Of a DNA stretch of 64,000 nucleotides, positions 41,925-50,613 are shown in pieces. The translations under genes were made by a program, and so were the position numbers. Each line of letters begins with the position of its first letter. The stretch's first letter is position 1. The stretch covers positions 1 to 64,000 of the forward strand of contig JAJDUG010000075.1 in the NCBI GenBank assembly GCA_022826755.1. The letters are read 5' to 3'. The notes beneath the pieces are model-generated. The model was not told the origin of the DNA. It searched no databases and saw nothing but the letters and a program-made list of their open reading frames with translations. The stretch comes from Acidobacteriota bacterium (GTDB lineage: Bacteria; Acidobacteriota; Terriglobia; Versatilivoradales; Versatilivoraceae).

Positions 41925-42401
41925 CTATTCCGTAACGCCGGCCTGCTTCATGGCGGCCTCGGCCCGCTTCGCCATCTCCTCCTCGGAGACGTCCTCCACG
42001 TGGCTGCTGATCGTCCACACGTGGCCGAAGGGGTCGCTCAGCGTTCCGGACCGGTCTCCGTAGAACTGATTCTGCAGCGGACGCAATTCCTTGCCCCCGG
42101 CTTCGATTGCCTGCGGGTAGACCGTGTCGACATCGGCGACGTAGACCATCAGGCTCACCGAAGTTCCCCCCAGCGACTCGGGACCCTTGTAACCCATGTC
42201 GGGATACTCATCGGCGAGCATGACGGGGGAGTCTCCGATCCTGATCTCGGCGTGCCCGATCTTGCCGCCGGGAGCTTCCATTCGATACAGCTCCACGGCC
42301 CCAAGAGCCTTCTTGTAGAACTCGATGGCGGCGGCCGCGTCCTTCAGGATCAGATAGGGGGTGACCGAGTGGTACCCCTCGGGAATCGGTGAAACCGGCA
42401 T
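41925..42401 (-). CDS. VOC-family (glyoxalase/bleomycin-resistance fold) protein
   Basis: A 158-residue single-domain protein of the vicinal-oxygen-chelate superfamily, close to the PhnB-like branch. The segments VTPYLILKDAAAAIEFYKKALGAVELYRME, GHAEIRIGDSPVMLADEYPD, SVSLMVYVADVDTVYPQAIEAGG and FYGDRSGTLSDPFGHVWTISSHVEDVS are all standard. The substrate cannot be assigned; this branch includes many proteins of unknown role. The ATG at 42,401 is preceded by AAGGAGGA with seven bases spacing, which rules out the longer frame starting at 42,530. It is a single gene, downstream of the hydrolase-like gene in the same direction. Confidence 0.93.
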   Translation of the reverse strand: MPVSPIPEGYHSVTPYLILKDAAAAIEFYKKALGAVELYRMEAPGGKIGHAEIRIGDSPVMLADEYPDMGYKGPESLGGTSVSLMVYVADVDTVYPQAIEAGGKELRPLQNQFYGDRSGTLSDPFGHVWTISSHVEDVSEEEMAKRAEAAMKQAGVTE

Positions 42402-42531
42402 GGTGCTTGTCCTCCTTGATCGAGTCCATGATGGCAAATGACGCCATCGAGGTATCGGGAGAATAGTGCCTCTGGGTGGCGAATTGTACTTGGCGGGGCT
42501 TGCACTTGGCCAGTTTCTCCCGGAATCCACG

Positions 42532-44253
42532 CTACGAGCGGTGCAGCACCGTGTCCCGCAGGGGCAGGCTGGGGCCCAGGTCGGGATCCTCGTTGCGGTG
42601 GTAGTTCCTGCCCATCAGGTAACGGATTTCCAGTTCTGCGTCGTGCAGAAGAATCTGGGGAACGATGGTGGGGTCCCGATGCTCCAGCGACACCTCTATT
42701 TCGTTTTTCCCCTTTCGAGGCCACTGGGAGGAATCCAGGCGATAGATGAACCAGTAGCCGAATCCTCCGCCCCGGTTGGGGGTGCTCATGCGATAGAGTT
42801 GGTTGATCTTGCGCAAACCCGAATCGGGCAGGGTCCGGCCGTTGAGGCGGAAGACCAGCCGATCCAGTTGATTGGTGTTCATCACCCGAAACCTCAGCAG
42901 CACCTCGTGGACACGTCCGGCCCGGTTCCAGAAGGGCAGGTCGTCGCTGACGGGCAGTTCCAGGCGCAGCGGCCGGCCTTCGACCAGCTTGCGGGGCAGC
43001 GGCATCCCGGGTTCCCAGGGAGGGGACTGGTAGCTGCCCGCGGTGGGGACGAGATAGAGCTTGTCCTTGGGGGCCATGATGTCGGGATGGGGGATCTCCC
43101 GAAGCTGTTCGTAGAAGGCGGCCCGATAGGGCCAGTTGGCTCCCTGAAACCACTGGTTGAGGTAGATGCCGTCGACCCCTTGATCCCAGTAGTTGCAGGC
43201 CGCCGCCCGGATCACTTCGATGGACCCGTTGGAGAGCCGGTCGGAGTCGACCATGCTGTTGAGCACGGCGAAAACGCGGGTGGGCGTGCCCTTGGCTGCC
43301 TCAAGCAATGGCCGGTAGTCGGCCGCATGGTCCACCCGCCCCCAGTAGACCCCGAAGGTCTCGCCGATGACCACGTCCACGATCCCCTGCCGCATCCACT
43401 CCCTCACGTCCAGTCCCAGCCCCAGGCAGGTGTCGAGGTCTCCGGGGACCCGGATGGCCAGCTCGCGGTCCGGTCCGGTCTCCTTCAAGGCCCGGTGGAC
43501 CCGTTCGATCCAGGCGGTCATGATGGGCCGGCCGGCTTCGACTTCATCGGGATGGAAGAAGTGGGGCGAGGGGCTCTGGTAGGCCAGCGTCAGCTCGAAC
43601 CCGTCCACCGGATAGTTCCCGAGTACCTCTTCGATGAGGGCGAAGCGCTCCTCCCGGACCTCCGGATGCTTGAAGTCCAGACTGGTGAGCCCGGGGAACT
43701 CCGGGTCGAGGTCTCCGGCGGCGCCGATCTCGAGGTGCTGGTTGTCCAGCCGGAAGAGGGAGCTGCGTACGTCTTCCTCGCGGGACCCGCGCCGGCCCTG
43801 GTTCACCAGCAGAGCGGGATAGAGCAGCATTCCCTTTTGGTGGGCCCGATCGCAGAGCACCTGCAACTGATCCAGCCCGGCGTCCAGCAGCGACCTGGCG
43901 TTCTGTCGGGCCCGCTGGAAGACCACGTGGGGCCACTTGCGGACATGGTGTCCGAACACCTCTCCCACCCGGGTGTCGTGAAAGACGGTGCGGCCGTCCC
44001 CCAGGCAGAAATTGAGCACTTCCACCGAGGTCTCCACCAGCTCGTCCACGGCAGCCTCCACCTCCTGCTCTTGGATGGGGGGCTCGTACATGTACATGAG
44101 GGGGTGGCGGCTGTCGTGGTAGAACATGATGCGCGGCTTCGTGCGGGCGTCGCCGGGCCGCGGCCGAATCGGCTCTACCGGCGCCGCCGGGGCCAGCAGG
44201 CCCGGAGCCAGGCCGGCGGCCAGGGCGGTTCTCACGAAATGGCGTCGTTTCAT
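42532..44253 (-). CDS. secreted glycosyl hydrolase-like protein (paralogue of the 22,266 gene)
   Basis: A 573-residue protein with a twin-arginine type leader (MKRRHFVRTALAAGLAPGLLAPA). It is clearly related to the protein at 22,266-23,942: IMFYHDSRHPLMYMYEPP matches VIFYSDGRHSSVYLYEPP, FCLGDGRTVFHDTRVGEVFGHH matches YAVGDCSVLLYDTKVGERWGHN, and LLEAAKGTPTRVFAVLNS matches VVEAAKGTKVKVLAGINN. A TIM-barrel-like core (VDGFELTLAYQSPSPHF) and a C-terminal beta-sandwich (VFRLNGRTLPDSGLRK) are retained. The ATG at 44,253 is chosen for its Tat leader. The substrate is unknown. It shares a 178-base upstream region with the divergent FitA-like gene. Confidence 0.8.
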   Translation of the reverse strand: MKRRHFVRTALAAGLAPGLLAPAAPVEPIRPRPGDARTKPRIMFYHDSRHPLMYMYEPPIQEQEVEAAVDELVETSVEVLNFCLGDGRTVFHDTRVGEVFGHHVRKWPHVVFQRARQNARSLLDAGLDQLQVLCDRAHQKGMLLYPALLVNQGRRGSREEDVRSSLFRLDNQHLEIGAAGDLDPEFPGLTSLDFKHPEVREERFALIEEVLGNYPVDGFELTLAYQSPSPHFFHPDEVEAGRPIMTAWIERVHRALKETGPDRELAIRVPGDLDTCLGLGLDVREWMRQGIVDVVIGETFGVYWGRVDHAADYRPLLEAAKGTPTRVFAVLNSMVDSDRLSNGSIEVIRAAACNYWDQGVDGIYLNQWFQGANWPYRAAFYEQLREIPHPDIMAPKDKLYLVPTAGSYQSPPWEPGMPLPRKLVEGRPLRLELPVSDDLPFWNRAGRVHEVLLRFRVMNTNQLDRLVFRLNGRTLPDSGLRKINQLYRMSTPNRGGGFGYWFIYRLDSSQWPRKGKNEIEVSLEHRDPTIVPQILLHDAELEIRYLMGRNYHRNEDPDLGPSLPLRDTVLHRS

Positions 44254-44350
44254 CGAGGCCTCCTTGCAGGATGGTTGGAATGAGTGTTGGTCGGGTCCAT
44301 TATGGTACGGTAGGTGATTCGTTTCTCCGATAAACTGCGCCGCTTGCAGG

Positions 44351-44402
44351 CCAATGCTTCCAACGCTTTCTTGATTGCAATGCAATCATGGTGTAGCATT
44401 GG
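44351..44402 (+). promoter_or_regulatory. promoter and nested inverted repeats before the FitAB-like genes
   Basis: An outer inverted repeat CCAATGCT (44,351-44,358) / AGCATTGG (44,395-44,402) encloses an inner palindrome ATTGCA-A-TGCAAT (44,374-44,386). TTGATT (44,371-44,376) and TAGCAT (44,394-44,399), 17 bases apart, form a plausible sigma-70 promoter inside the repeats. FitAB-type complexes repress their own promoter by binding inverted repeats, so this is a likely operator (inference). Confidence 0.55.
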
Positions 44403-44431
44403 AATTGGTCGAATCGGATGGAGGCAAGAAT

Positions 44432-44677
44432 ATGGCAAGCATCACCATACGCAAGCTCGACGACGAGGTGAAGACCCGGCTGCGTGTGCGGGCAGCCGAC
44501 AATGGCCGTTCCATGGAAGAGGAGGCGCGGATTATCTTGCGCGACGCGGTCGGTCCCGAATTGTTCCCGGCCAAAGGGCTGGGGACGGTCATCCACGAAC
44601 TATTCAAGCCGTTCGGTGGCGTGGAACTGGAACTGCCGCCGCGGGACCCGATGCGGGACCCGCCCCGGTTCGATTGA
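44432..44677 (+). CDS. FitA-like ribbon-helix-helix antitoxin
   Basis: An 81-residue antitoxin. The N-terminal ribbon-helix-helix MASITIRKLDDEVKTRLRVRAADNGRSMEEEARIILRDAV is typical of FitA/StbC-like proteins, which bind DNA as dimers and cover the toxin active site with their C-terminal tail. Here the tail (LFKPFGGVELELPPRDP) is proline-rich. The ATG at 44,432 is followed ten bases after the stop by the PIN toxin gene. The nested inverted repeats upstream are the probable operator. Family assignment is from the RHH pattern and the partner. Confidence 0.88.
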   Translation: MASITIRKLDDEVKTRLRVRAADNGRSMEEEARIILRDAVGPELFPAKGLGTVIHELFKPFGGVELELPPRDPMRDPPRFD

Positions 44678-44687
44678 GGCGAACGGG

Positions 44688-45110
44688 ATGATCGTCCTGG
44701 ATACGAACGTCATTTCAGAGTTGATGCGCGATCACCCGCACCCCGCGGTTCTGGCTTGGCTGGATGCCCGACCCGCTCGCCAAGTGTTCGTCACTGCGGT
44801 GACGGAGGCACAGGTGAACGCCGGCCTGGCGTTCCTTCCCGAAGGCAAGCGTCGGCGAGGACTCACTGAAGCAGCCGACCGCGTTTTCGGCGGACTGTTC
44901 AAGGGTCGCGTCCTCCCTTTCGAGAGCCGTGCGGCGCGGTCATTTGCGGAGATTGCCGCTGCGTGTCGGGCTGCGGGGCACCCGATGTCCCAGGCCGATG
45001 CCCAAATCGCGGCCATCGCCCGATCACGCGGCATGGCGGTAGCGACGTGGAACATCCGAGACTTTGAGTACGCGGGAATCGATCTCGTCGATCCGTGGGC
45101 GGGCGCATAA
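44688..45110 (+). CDS. FitB/VapC-like PIN-domain toxin
   Basis: A 140-residue PIN ribonuclease toxin. MIVLDTNVISELMRDHPHPAVLAWLD contains the first catalytic aspartate (D5) and the acidic E of ISELM. SQADAQIAAIARSRG and ATWNIRDFEYAGIDLVDPW supply the C-terminal acidic residues and the usual end of the FitB group. Free toxin would cut RNA and slow growth; the FitA-like protein just upstream blocks it. This PIN protein differs from the one at 14,650-15,138, which has no antitoxin gene. The start codon at 44,688 follows the antitoxin stop closely. Confidence 0.92.
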   Translation: MIVLDTNVISELMRDHPHPAVLAWLDARPARQVFVTAVTEAQVNAGLAFLPEGKRRRGLTEAADRVFGGLFKGRVLPFESRAARSFAEIAAACRAAGHPMSQADAQIAAIARSRGMAVATWNIRDFEYAGIDLVDPWAGA

Positions 45111-45159
45111 GCGGCCCGAGGAAGAGGACAGTATCGTTCAACCCGTTCCAGTCAATCCC

Positions 45160-45708
45160 ATGAAGTGCTGCAGCCGGCCACTGGCTCGTTTTCTCCTGAT
45201 TGTTACCGCCGGAGCGGTCCTGCTCTGGTGGGTCCTGAGCCCCTCGGACTGGGGCCGGTTGCCGGCGGGTCTGCAGGCTGCCAGGGGAGCGATGGGAGCC
45301 AAGTCGGAGTTGCGCCCCCGGCCCGCTTACCCGCCGGAAAAGGTGGTGCGCATCCAGATCGAGGCTCTGGGGAACAATGACCGGCCCCACCCGGATGCCG
45401 GGATCGAGATCACCTTCCGTTTCGCCTCGCCGGCCAACAGGAAGGTCACCGGCCCCCTGGCGCGTTTCATCGAGATGGTGCACAACCCGGCCTACCGGCC
45501 CATGCTCAATCATCGCGGGGCCCGCTATGGTAAACTCAAGCAGGAGGGAGATAACGCCTCTCAGACGGTGCTCCTGAAGTCCCGGGACGGCGGCCGGGTG
45601 GGCTATCTTTTTCAGTTGTCCCGGCAGACCGAAGCTCCCTTCAAGGACTGCTGGATGACCGACAGCGTGATGCGCTTCGAGGTTCGAGACGATTACCGGC
45701 AGGTCTGA
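45160..45708 (+). CDS. DUF4864 domain protein, membrane-anchored or exported
   Basis: A 182-residue protein with one N-terminal hydrophobic segment (FLLIVTAGAVLLWWVLS), a signal anchor or signal peptide. The rest matches DUF4864: VVRIQIEALGNNDRPHPDAGIEITFRFASPANRKVTGPLARFIEMVHNPAYRPMLNHRGARYG is the family's diagnostic stretch, and SVMRFEV closes it. The family has a nuclear-transport-factor-2-like fold and unknown role. The ATG at 45,160 is chosen; longer frames overlap the toxin gene. It lies 50 bases after the toxin and 39 bases before the PSCyt1 gene. Confidence 0.9.
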   Translation: MKCCSRPLARFLLIVTAGAVLLWWVLSPSDWGRLPAGLQAARGAMGAKSELRPRPAYPPEKVVRIQIEALGNNDRPHPDAGIEITFRFASPANRKVTGPLARFIEMVHNPAYRPMLNHRGARYGKLKQEGDNASQTVLLKSRDGGRVGYLFQLSRQTEAPFKDCWMTDSVMRFEVRDDYRQV

Positions 45709-45747
45709 GTCCGGCTCCAAGCGCTGCCTCAAATGGGGAGGCGATCG

Positions 45748-48399
45748 ATGCCGGCCATAAAGCCGATGCGGACGAAATTCCTTCCAGTTCTGGCCCTGAT
45801 TGCCGGACTCTTGAGCCCGGCAACCGCCGGCGTTGCCCAGGACAAGCCGTCGGTGTATGAGTCCGTCCAGGCCATCCTGGCCGAGAACTGCCTGAGCTGC
45901 CACGGGGCCGCCCAGATGTCGGGCCTGGACCTGAGGCAGCGGGAAGCCCTCCTGAAGGGAGGCACGCGAGGGCCGGCGCTGGTCCCCGGCAAGGCCGAAG
46001 ACAGCCTCCTGTTCCAGGTCGCGGCCCATAGCGGGGAGCTGCGGATGCCTCCCGAGTCGCCCCGCCTGCCCCAGGAGAAGCTGGACCTCATCCGCCAGTG
46101 GATCGATACCGGCGCCGTCTGGGAGGAAAGCAGCGAGGACGTCGACCCGGACGCGGAAGAGCCCGACTGGTGGTCGTTCCGCAGGCCGCGGCGGCCTTCC
46201 TTGCCGCTGGTGAACGGCAAGGAGTGGCAGGGGAACCCGATCGACGCCTTCGTGTTGGCCAAGCTGCGCGAGAAGGGCCTGCCGGCGGCGCCTCCCGCCG
46301 ACAAGCGGACCTTGATTCGACGCGCCTATTTCGACCTGATCGGCCTCCCCCCCACGCCGGAGCAGGTGGACCGGTTCCTCGAGGACACCTCGCCCCAAGC
46401 CTTCCAGTCGGTGGTGAACGAGTTGCTGGAATCGCCCCACTACGGGGAACGCTGGGGAAGGCACTGGCTGGACGTGGTTCGCTACGCCGACTCGGCCGGG
46501 TTCGAGACCGATGCCTTCTTTCCCCATGCCTGGCGCTACCGGGACTACGTCATCAAGTCCTTCAACGAAGACAAGCCCTTCGACCGCTTCCTTCAGGAGC
46601 AGATCGCGGCCGACGAGCTCTGGCCCAACAACCTGGACCTGGAAGGGACCTACGCCATCCGGGTGGAGAAGCTGCGGCAACTGGAGGCCCGGGTGGGGAC
46701 CGGTCTCTACGGGCTGGTGCCGCAGACGGGCGAATCCAAGATGGACGCCAGCAGAGAGCTCAATGAAATCCTGACCGACTGGGTGGATACCACCGCCTCG
46801 GCATTCATGGGGCTCACGCTGGGCTGCTCGCGCTGCCACGACCACAAGTTCGATCCCCTGTCCCAGCAGGACTACTACCGTTTCCAGGCCATCTTCGCGG
46901 CCAGCGACACGGTGGAAATTCCGGTGGTGACCAAGCTTTCCATGTTCCACCGGTCCGAATCCTACTCCGGCTTCCTGACCCTGGCCGAACTCCGCTGGAC
47001 CCACCGGCGGCTGGAGCAGAAAGTCAGCCGGCGCGTTTTCAAAGCCAAGAAGGCGGAGTTCCCGCCGGAGGTGGTCGAAGCCTACGAAATCCCGGATGAC
47101 GATCGCACGCCGCAACAGGAAAAGCTGGCCGCCCCGCTGGCCGAGGCCCTGAAGAAGTTGGGCGATCCGAACGGATTGACCCTTCTGGACCTGGAAACGC
47201 ACCTGACCCCGCCGGAAAAAGTCCAGCGCAAGGATCTGGTGGAAAAGCTGGGGCAGGCCGTGCTGAAGATTCCGACCACCGAAGCCTCCCACCAGACCCA
47301 TTACGACGCCCTGTTCGACATTCCCAAGGCGGTGGTCATGGGCCACCGGCAGGCGGAGCTGGTTCCGGCGGTCCACGTGCTGGATCGGGGCGACCTGGGA
47401 AAGAACCTGCAGAAGGTGGAACCGGGGCTTCCCCGCATCCTGGCCAACGGAATGGATCTGGGCCGGCCTTCTTCGGAGTTTGAGGTTCCCCGGTCCCGGG
47501 CCAAGCTGGCCCTGTGGCTGAGCCGCCCCGACCATCCCCTGACGGCGCGGGTGCTGGTCAACCGCCTCTGGCAGTGGCATTTCGGGTCGGGCATCGTCAG
47601 CACGCCCAACGACTTCGGGCGGATGGGAGCCGAGCCCACCCATCCGGAACTGCTGGACTGGCTGGCGACCGAGCTGGTGCGCCGGGGCTGGAGCCTCAAG
47701 TCGATGCACCGCCTCATCATGGCCTCGGACGCCTATAAGAGGACCAGCCAGTTTTCCGACCCGGCGGCAGCCGCAGCCGACCCCAGCAATCTCTACCTTT
47801 GGCGCATGAACCGGCGCCGCCTGGAGGCCGAGGCCCTGTGGGACGCCCTCCATGCCTCCGCCGGAACCCTCAACCGCCAGTTGGGAGGCCGGTCCTTTTG
47901 CCCCACGCCGGAGGAAGGGGACCTCTCGGGCAAGAACTGGGTCCGGGTCTATGCCGACCCCGAGGAGCAGAACCGGCGGGCGGTCTACATCCTGGTGCAG
48001 CGGAACTTCGGATTCCCCATGTTCGAGACCTTCGACACGCCCGATCCGGCCGTGAGCTGCTCGGTGCGCGAAGTCACCACCGTGCCCCCCCAGGCCCTCT
48101 TTTTCCTGAACGACAAGATGGTTTTCAGCCAGGCCCAGGCCTTTGCGGCCCGGCTGGTGCGGGATGTCGGAGACAATCCTTCCGGCTGGATACGCCAGGC
48201 CTGGCGCATCGCCCTGGGGCGGGAGCCCACCGCCAAGGAGCAGGAAGAGGCAGGGACCCTGCTGGAGTCGCTGACCCGGTCGGAAGTCCAAGCCGGAAAG
48301 CCCGACTCACTGGCAGAGAAGGGTCAGGCCCGCACCCGGGCGCTCACCCAGTTGTGCCTGGCAGTCTTCAATTTGAGCGAGTTTTCCTACGTGGACTGA
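45748..48399 (+). CDS. PSCyt1/DUF1549/DUF1553 secreted protein
   Basis: An 883-residue secreted protein of the type common in Planctomycetes and Acidobacteria. A signal peptide (ends near AGVAQ) is followed by a planctomycete-type cytochrome domain PSCyt1 with heme motif CLSCHG (about residues 48-53) and the distal methionine region ELRMPPESPRL. DUF1549 then begins (WWSFRRP, PIDAFVLAKLREKGL) and includes a second motif CSRCHDHKFDPLSQQDYY. DUF1553 follows with LALWLSRPDHPLTARVLVNRLWQWHFG and LHASAGTLNRQLGG. GGGGAGG before the ATG at 45,748 favours it over 45,733. It is directly followed by a DUF1501 gene, its usual partner. The biological role is not established; breakdown of polysaccharide or sulfated compounds is often proposed. 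Confidence 0.94.
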   Translation: MPAIKPMRTKFLPVLALIAGLLSPATAGVAQDKPSVYESVQAILAENCLSCHGAAQMSGLDLRQREALLKGGTRGPALVPGKAEDSLLFQVAAHSGELRMPPESPRLPQEKLDLIRQWIDTGAVWEESSEDVDPDAEEPDWWSFRRPRRPSLPLVNGKEWQGNPIDAFVLAKLREKGLPAAPPADKRTLIRRAYFDLIGLPPTPEQVDRFLEDTSPQAFQSVVNELLESPHYGERWGRHWLDVVRYADSAGFETDAFFPHAWRYRDYVIKSFNEDKPFDRFLQEQIAADELWPNNLDLEGTYAIRVEKLRQLEARVGTGLYGLVPQTGESKMDASRELNEILTDWVDTTASAFMGLTLGCSRCHDHKFDPLSQQDYYRFQAIFAASDTVEIPVVTKLSMFHRSESYSGFLTLAELRWTHRRLEQKVSRRVFKAKKAEFPPEVVEAYEIPDDDRTPQQEKLAAPLAEALKKLGDPNGLTLLDLETHLTPPEKVQRKDLVEKLGQAVLKIPTTEASHQTHYDALFDIPKAVVMGHRQAELVPAVHVLDRGDLGKNLQKVEPGLPRILANGMDLGRPSSEFEVPRSRAKLALWLSRPDHPLTARVLVNRLWQWHFGSGIVSTPNDFGRMGAEPTHPELLDWLATELVRRGWSLKSMHRLIMASDAYKRTSQFSDPAAAAADPSNLYLWRMNRRRLEAEALWDALHASAGTLNRQLGGRSFCPTPEEGDLSGKNWVRVYADPEEQNRRAVYILVQRNFGFPMFETFDTPDPAVSCSVREVTTVPPQALFFLNDKMVFSQAQAFAARLVRDVGDNPSGWIRQAWRIALGREPTAKEQEEAGTLLESLTRSEVQAGKPDSLAEKGQARTRALTQLCLAVFNLSEFSYVD

Positions 48400-48459
48400 G
48401 AGTCCTTGTTAAACCCGGCCTCGGGCTGGTACCATCTCGGGTACAAGGAGCCAATTTCA

Positions 48460-49905
48460 ATGGATCACACCTGTTGCCACCGGCAAATGACCGCCAGGTC
48501 ACGGAGGGAGTTTCTGACTACTTCCGGATTCGGCTTCGGCGGCCTGGCCCTGGGCTACCTGCTGAATCGTGAACAGGCCCTGGGGAGCGTGGGGTCGTCC
48601 GCGCCCATCAATCCACTGGCTTCCCGGACGCCGCACTTCCCGGCCAAGGGCAAGAGCGTCATCTGCCTGTATATGAAGGGCGGCCCCAGCCAGATGGACA
48701 GCTTCGACCCCAAGCCCCTGCTCAGCCGGCTTGACGGCCAGCCCATTCCGCCCAGCTTTGTCACCAAGGACCTGGACCTGCAGTTCGTCAAGGTCGAGGA
48801 CATGAGGCTGCTGGGGTCCCGGCGGACCTTCCGCAAATATGGGAAGTCGGGCCTGGAGATCTCGGACCTCTTCAGCCGGGTGGGTCAACACGCCGACGAC
48901 CTGGCGGTGATCCGCTCCTGCTACCACGACTCCTTCATCCACGGGCCCGCCATGAGCGTCATGCTGACGGGATCGGTCCGGCTGGGGCATCCCAGCGTGG
49001 GAGCCTGGGTGGTCTACGGCCTGGGCAGCGAAACCGAGAACCTGCCCGCCTACGTGGCCATGTCGGAGGGAACCGGCGTGTCCACCAAGGCGGTCTACGG
49101 AGCGGGGTTCCTTCCGGCAGCCTACCAGGGCACCTTCATGCGGACCGAGGGAACTCCCCTGCGGAACCTGGCGCCCCTCATCGACCCCGGCAATCAGCGC
49201 AGGATCCTGGACCAGGTGGGTCGCTGGAACCAGCGGCATCTCGACCAGCAGCGACAGGACGACTCCCGCCTGTCCGCTCGCCTGACCAACTACGAGCTGG
49301 CCTTCCGTATGCAGACGGCGGCCCCCGAACTGATCGACATCTCCGGCGAACCGGAGCACGTCCGGCAGATGTACGGCCTGAATTCCGACAACACGGCCAA
49401 GTTCGGGCGCATGTGCCTGCTGGCGCGGCGCATGGTGGAGCGGGGAGTCCGTTTCATTCAGCTCTACAAGAGCGGCTGGGACGGCCATACCGAGAACGAT
49501 CAGCTCCACGTGGGCAGCGCCGCCAAGATCGACCAGCCCATCGCCGGACTGATCGCCGACCTGAAGCAGCGGGGCCTGCTGGACAGCACCCTGCTGGTCT
49601 GGACGGGCGAGTTCGGCCGCACGCCCATCAACCAGGGAAAGATGGGCCGGGACCACAACCCCTACGGCTTCACCACCTGGATGGCCGGGGGCGGCATCCG
49701 CGGCGGCAAGGCCATCGGGGCCACCGACGAGCTGGGCTTCCGGGCCGTCGAGGATCGCGTGCACGTCCACGACCTGCATGCCACCATCCTTTCGCTGCTG
49801 GGTCTGGACCACGAGAAGCTGACCTACTTCTTCGAAGGCCGCAACCGCCGCCTGACCGATGTCGGCGGACAGAACGACCTGTCGGGCAAACTGGTGGCCG
49901 GCTGA
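48460..49905 (+). CDS. DUF1501 protein with twin-arginine leader
   Basis: A 481-residue protein. The leader SRREFLTTSGFGFGGLALGYLL is a Tat signal. The DUF1501 body has VICLYMKGGPSQMDSFDPKP, VIRSCYHDSFIHGPAMSVMLTGS, YKSGWDGHTENDQLH and [37 protein letters not shown], the last being the alkaline-phosphatase-like metal-site region, then [45 protein letters not shown] lies nine bases before the ATG at 48,460. It follows the PSCyt1/DUF1549/DUF1553 gene by 60 bases and the two probably work together in the envelope. A second, truncated family member is at 63,420-64,000. Confidence 0.94.
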   Translation: MDHTCCHRQMTARSRREFLTTSGFGFGGLALGYLLNREQALGSVGSSAPINPLASRTPHFPAKGKSVICLYMKGGPSQMDSFDPKPLLSRLDGQPIPPSFVTKDLDLQFVKVEDMRLLGSRRTFRKYGKSGLEISDLFSRVGQHADDLAVIRSCYHDSFIHGPAMSVMLTGSVRLGHPSVGAWVVYGLGSETENLPAYVAMSEGTGVSTKAVYGAGFLPAAYQGTFMRTEGTPLRNLAPLIDPGNQRRILDQVGRWNQRHLDQQRQDDSRLSARLTNYELAFRMQTAAPELIDISGEPEHVRQMYGLNSDNTAKFGRMCLLARRMVERGVRFIQLYKSGWDGHTENDQLHVGSAAKIDQPIAGLIADLKQRGLLDSTLLVWTGEFGRTPINQGKMGRDHNPYGFTTWMAGGGIRGGKAIGATDELGFRAVEDRVHVHDLHATILSLLGLDHEKLTYFFEGRNRRLTDVGGQNDLSGKLVAG

Positions 49906-50059
49906 ACCGGGCGTCGGATCGGGTCGAAGTCCAACCAGGCGCCTTCCACCCGTTGCTCACGCCGCCACGGCCTCTTTCCCCCTTCCGACTGAGATCCCGG
50001 ACAATGTCTTCATGTGATAGGGAGGGCTCTTGGATATTGCCCTTCCCGAGGCTGACGCA

Positions 50060-50575
50060 ATGCTGATGCTGACGCTGGTCTTCCTTCTCTTCATCTTTCC
50101 CCTGGGCGCCGCGGCTCAAGAGGCCCCGCCGACCTACAAGGGAAGCCTTCGCCTACCGCTGGAGCTGCAGACCCCGCAGGGTCAACGCCTGGCAAAGGGG
50201 AAAGTGGACCTGGAGGTACGGCTGGAGCAAAAGGCCTGGCTGCTGTTTTCCCGGGGGGAGCAGGCCTTGGCCCGGGTGGAGGGGAAGGTTCTGGAAGGCG
50301 ACGCCCCGGACCCGCCGGGCGCGGTTCCCCTGGTAGGCACCGTATTCCTGCAGTCCTCCGCCGTACCCATTCGCAGCGACTTCGACCGGCGCTACAGCAA
50401 GACCGGAAAGCCGCAATACCGGGAAGAGAGCTACGACTGGAGAGGCACCCTCAGGGTGCACCGCCCGCTGAACCCGCAAGGCCGGGAGGTCTACTTCATC
50501 TTTCACGAACGGGGCCAGGACGAAACCCACCGGCGTATACAGTTCACCTTGCTTCGATCAGGGAACGGGACGTGA
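50060..50575 (+). CDS. secreted beta-rich protein of unknown function
   Basis: A 171-residue protein with a signal peptide (MLMLTLVFLLFIFPLGAAAQ). The mature part is rich in beta-strand (YKGSLRLPLELQTPQGQRL, GKVDLEVRLEQKAWLLFSRG, RGTLRVHRPLNPQGREVYFIFHERG). I do not recognise a family. The ATG at 50,060 is chosen because the signal starts there; a TTG at 50,030 would add ten unrelated residues. It follows the DUF1501 gene by 155 bases on the same strand and converges with the POTRA-like gene. Confidence 0.7.
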   Translation: MLMLTLVFLLFIFPLGAAAQEAPPTYKGSLRLPLELQTPQGQRLAKGKVDLEVRLEQKAWLLFSRGEQALARVEGKVLEGDAPDPPGAVPLVGTVFLQSSAVPIRSDFDRRYSKTGKPQYREESYDWRGTLRVHRPLNPQGREVYFIFHERGQDETHRRIQFTLLRSGNGT

Positions 50576-50613
50576 GGCATTCAGGGGGAAATGGGTATAG
50601 GTGGAGCAGCCAG

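Noticed and set aside
44899-48291. A 1130-codon open frame opposite the DUF1549/DUF1553 gene
   Set aside because: It runs through the toxin, DUF4864 and PSCyt1 genes, all of which are well supported on the plus strand.
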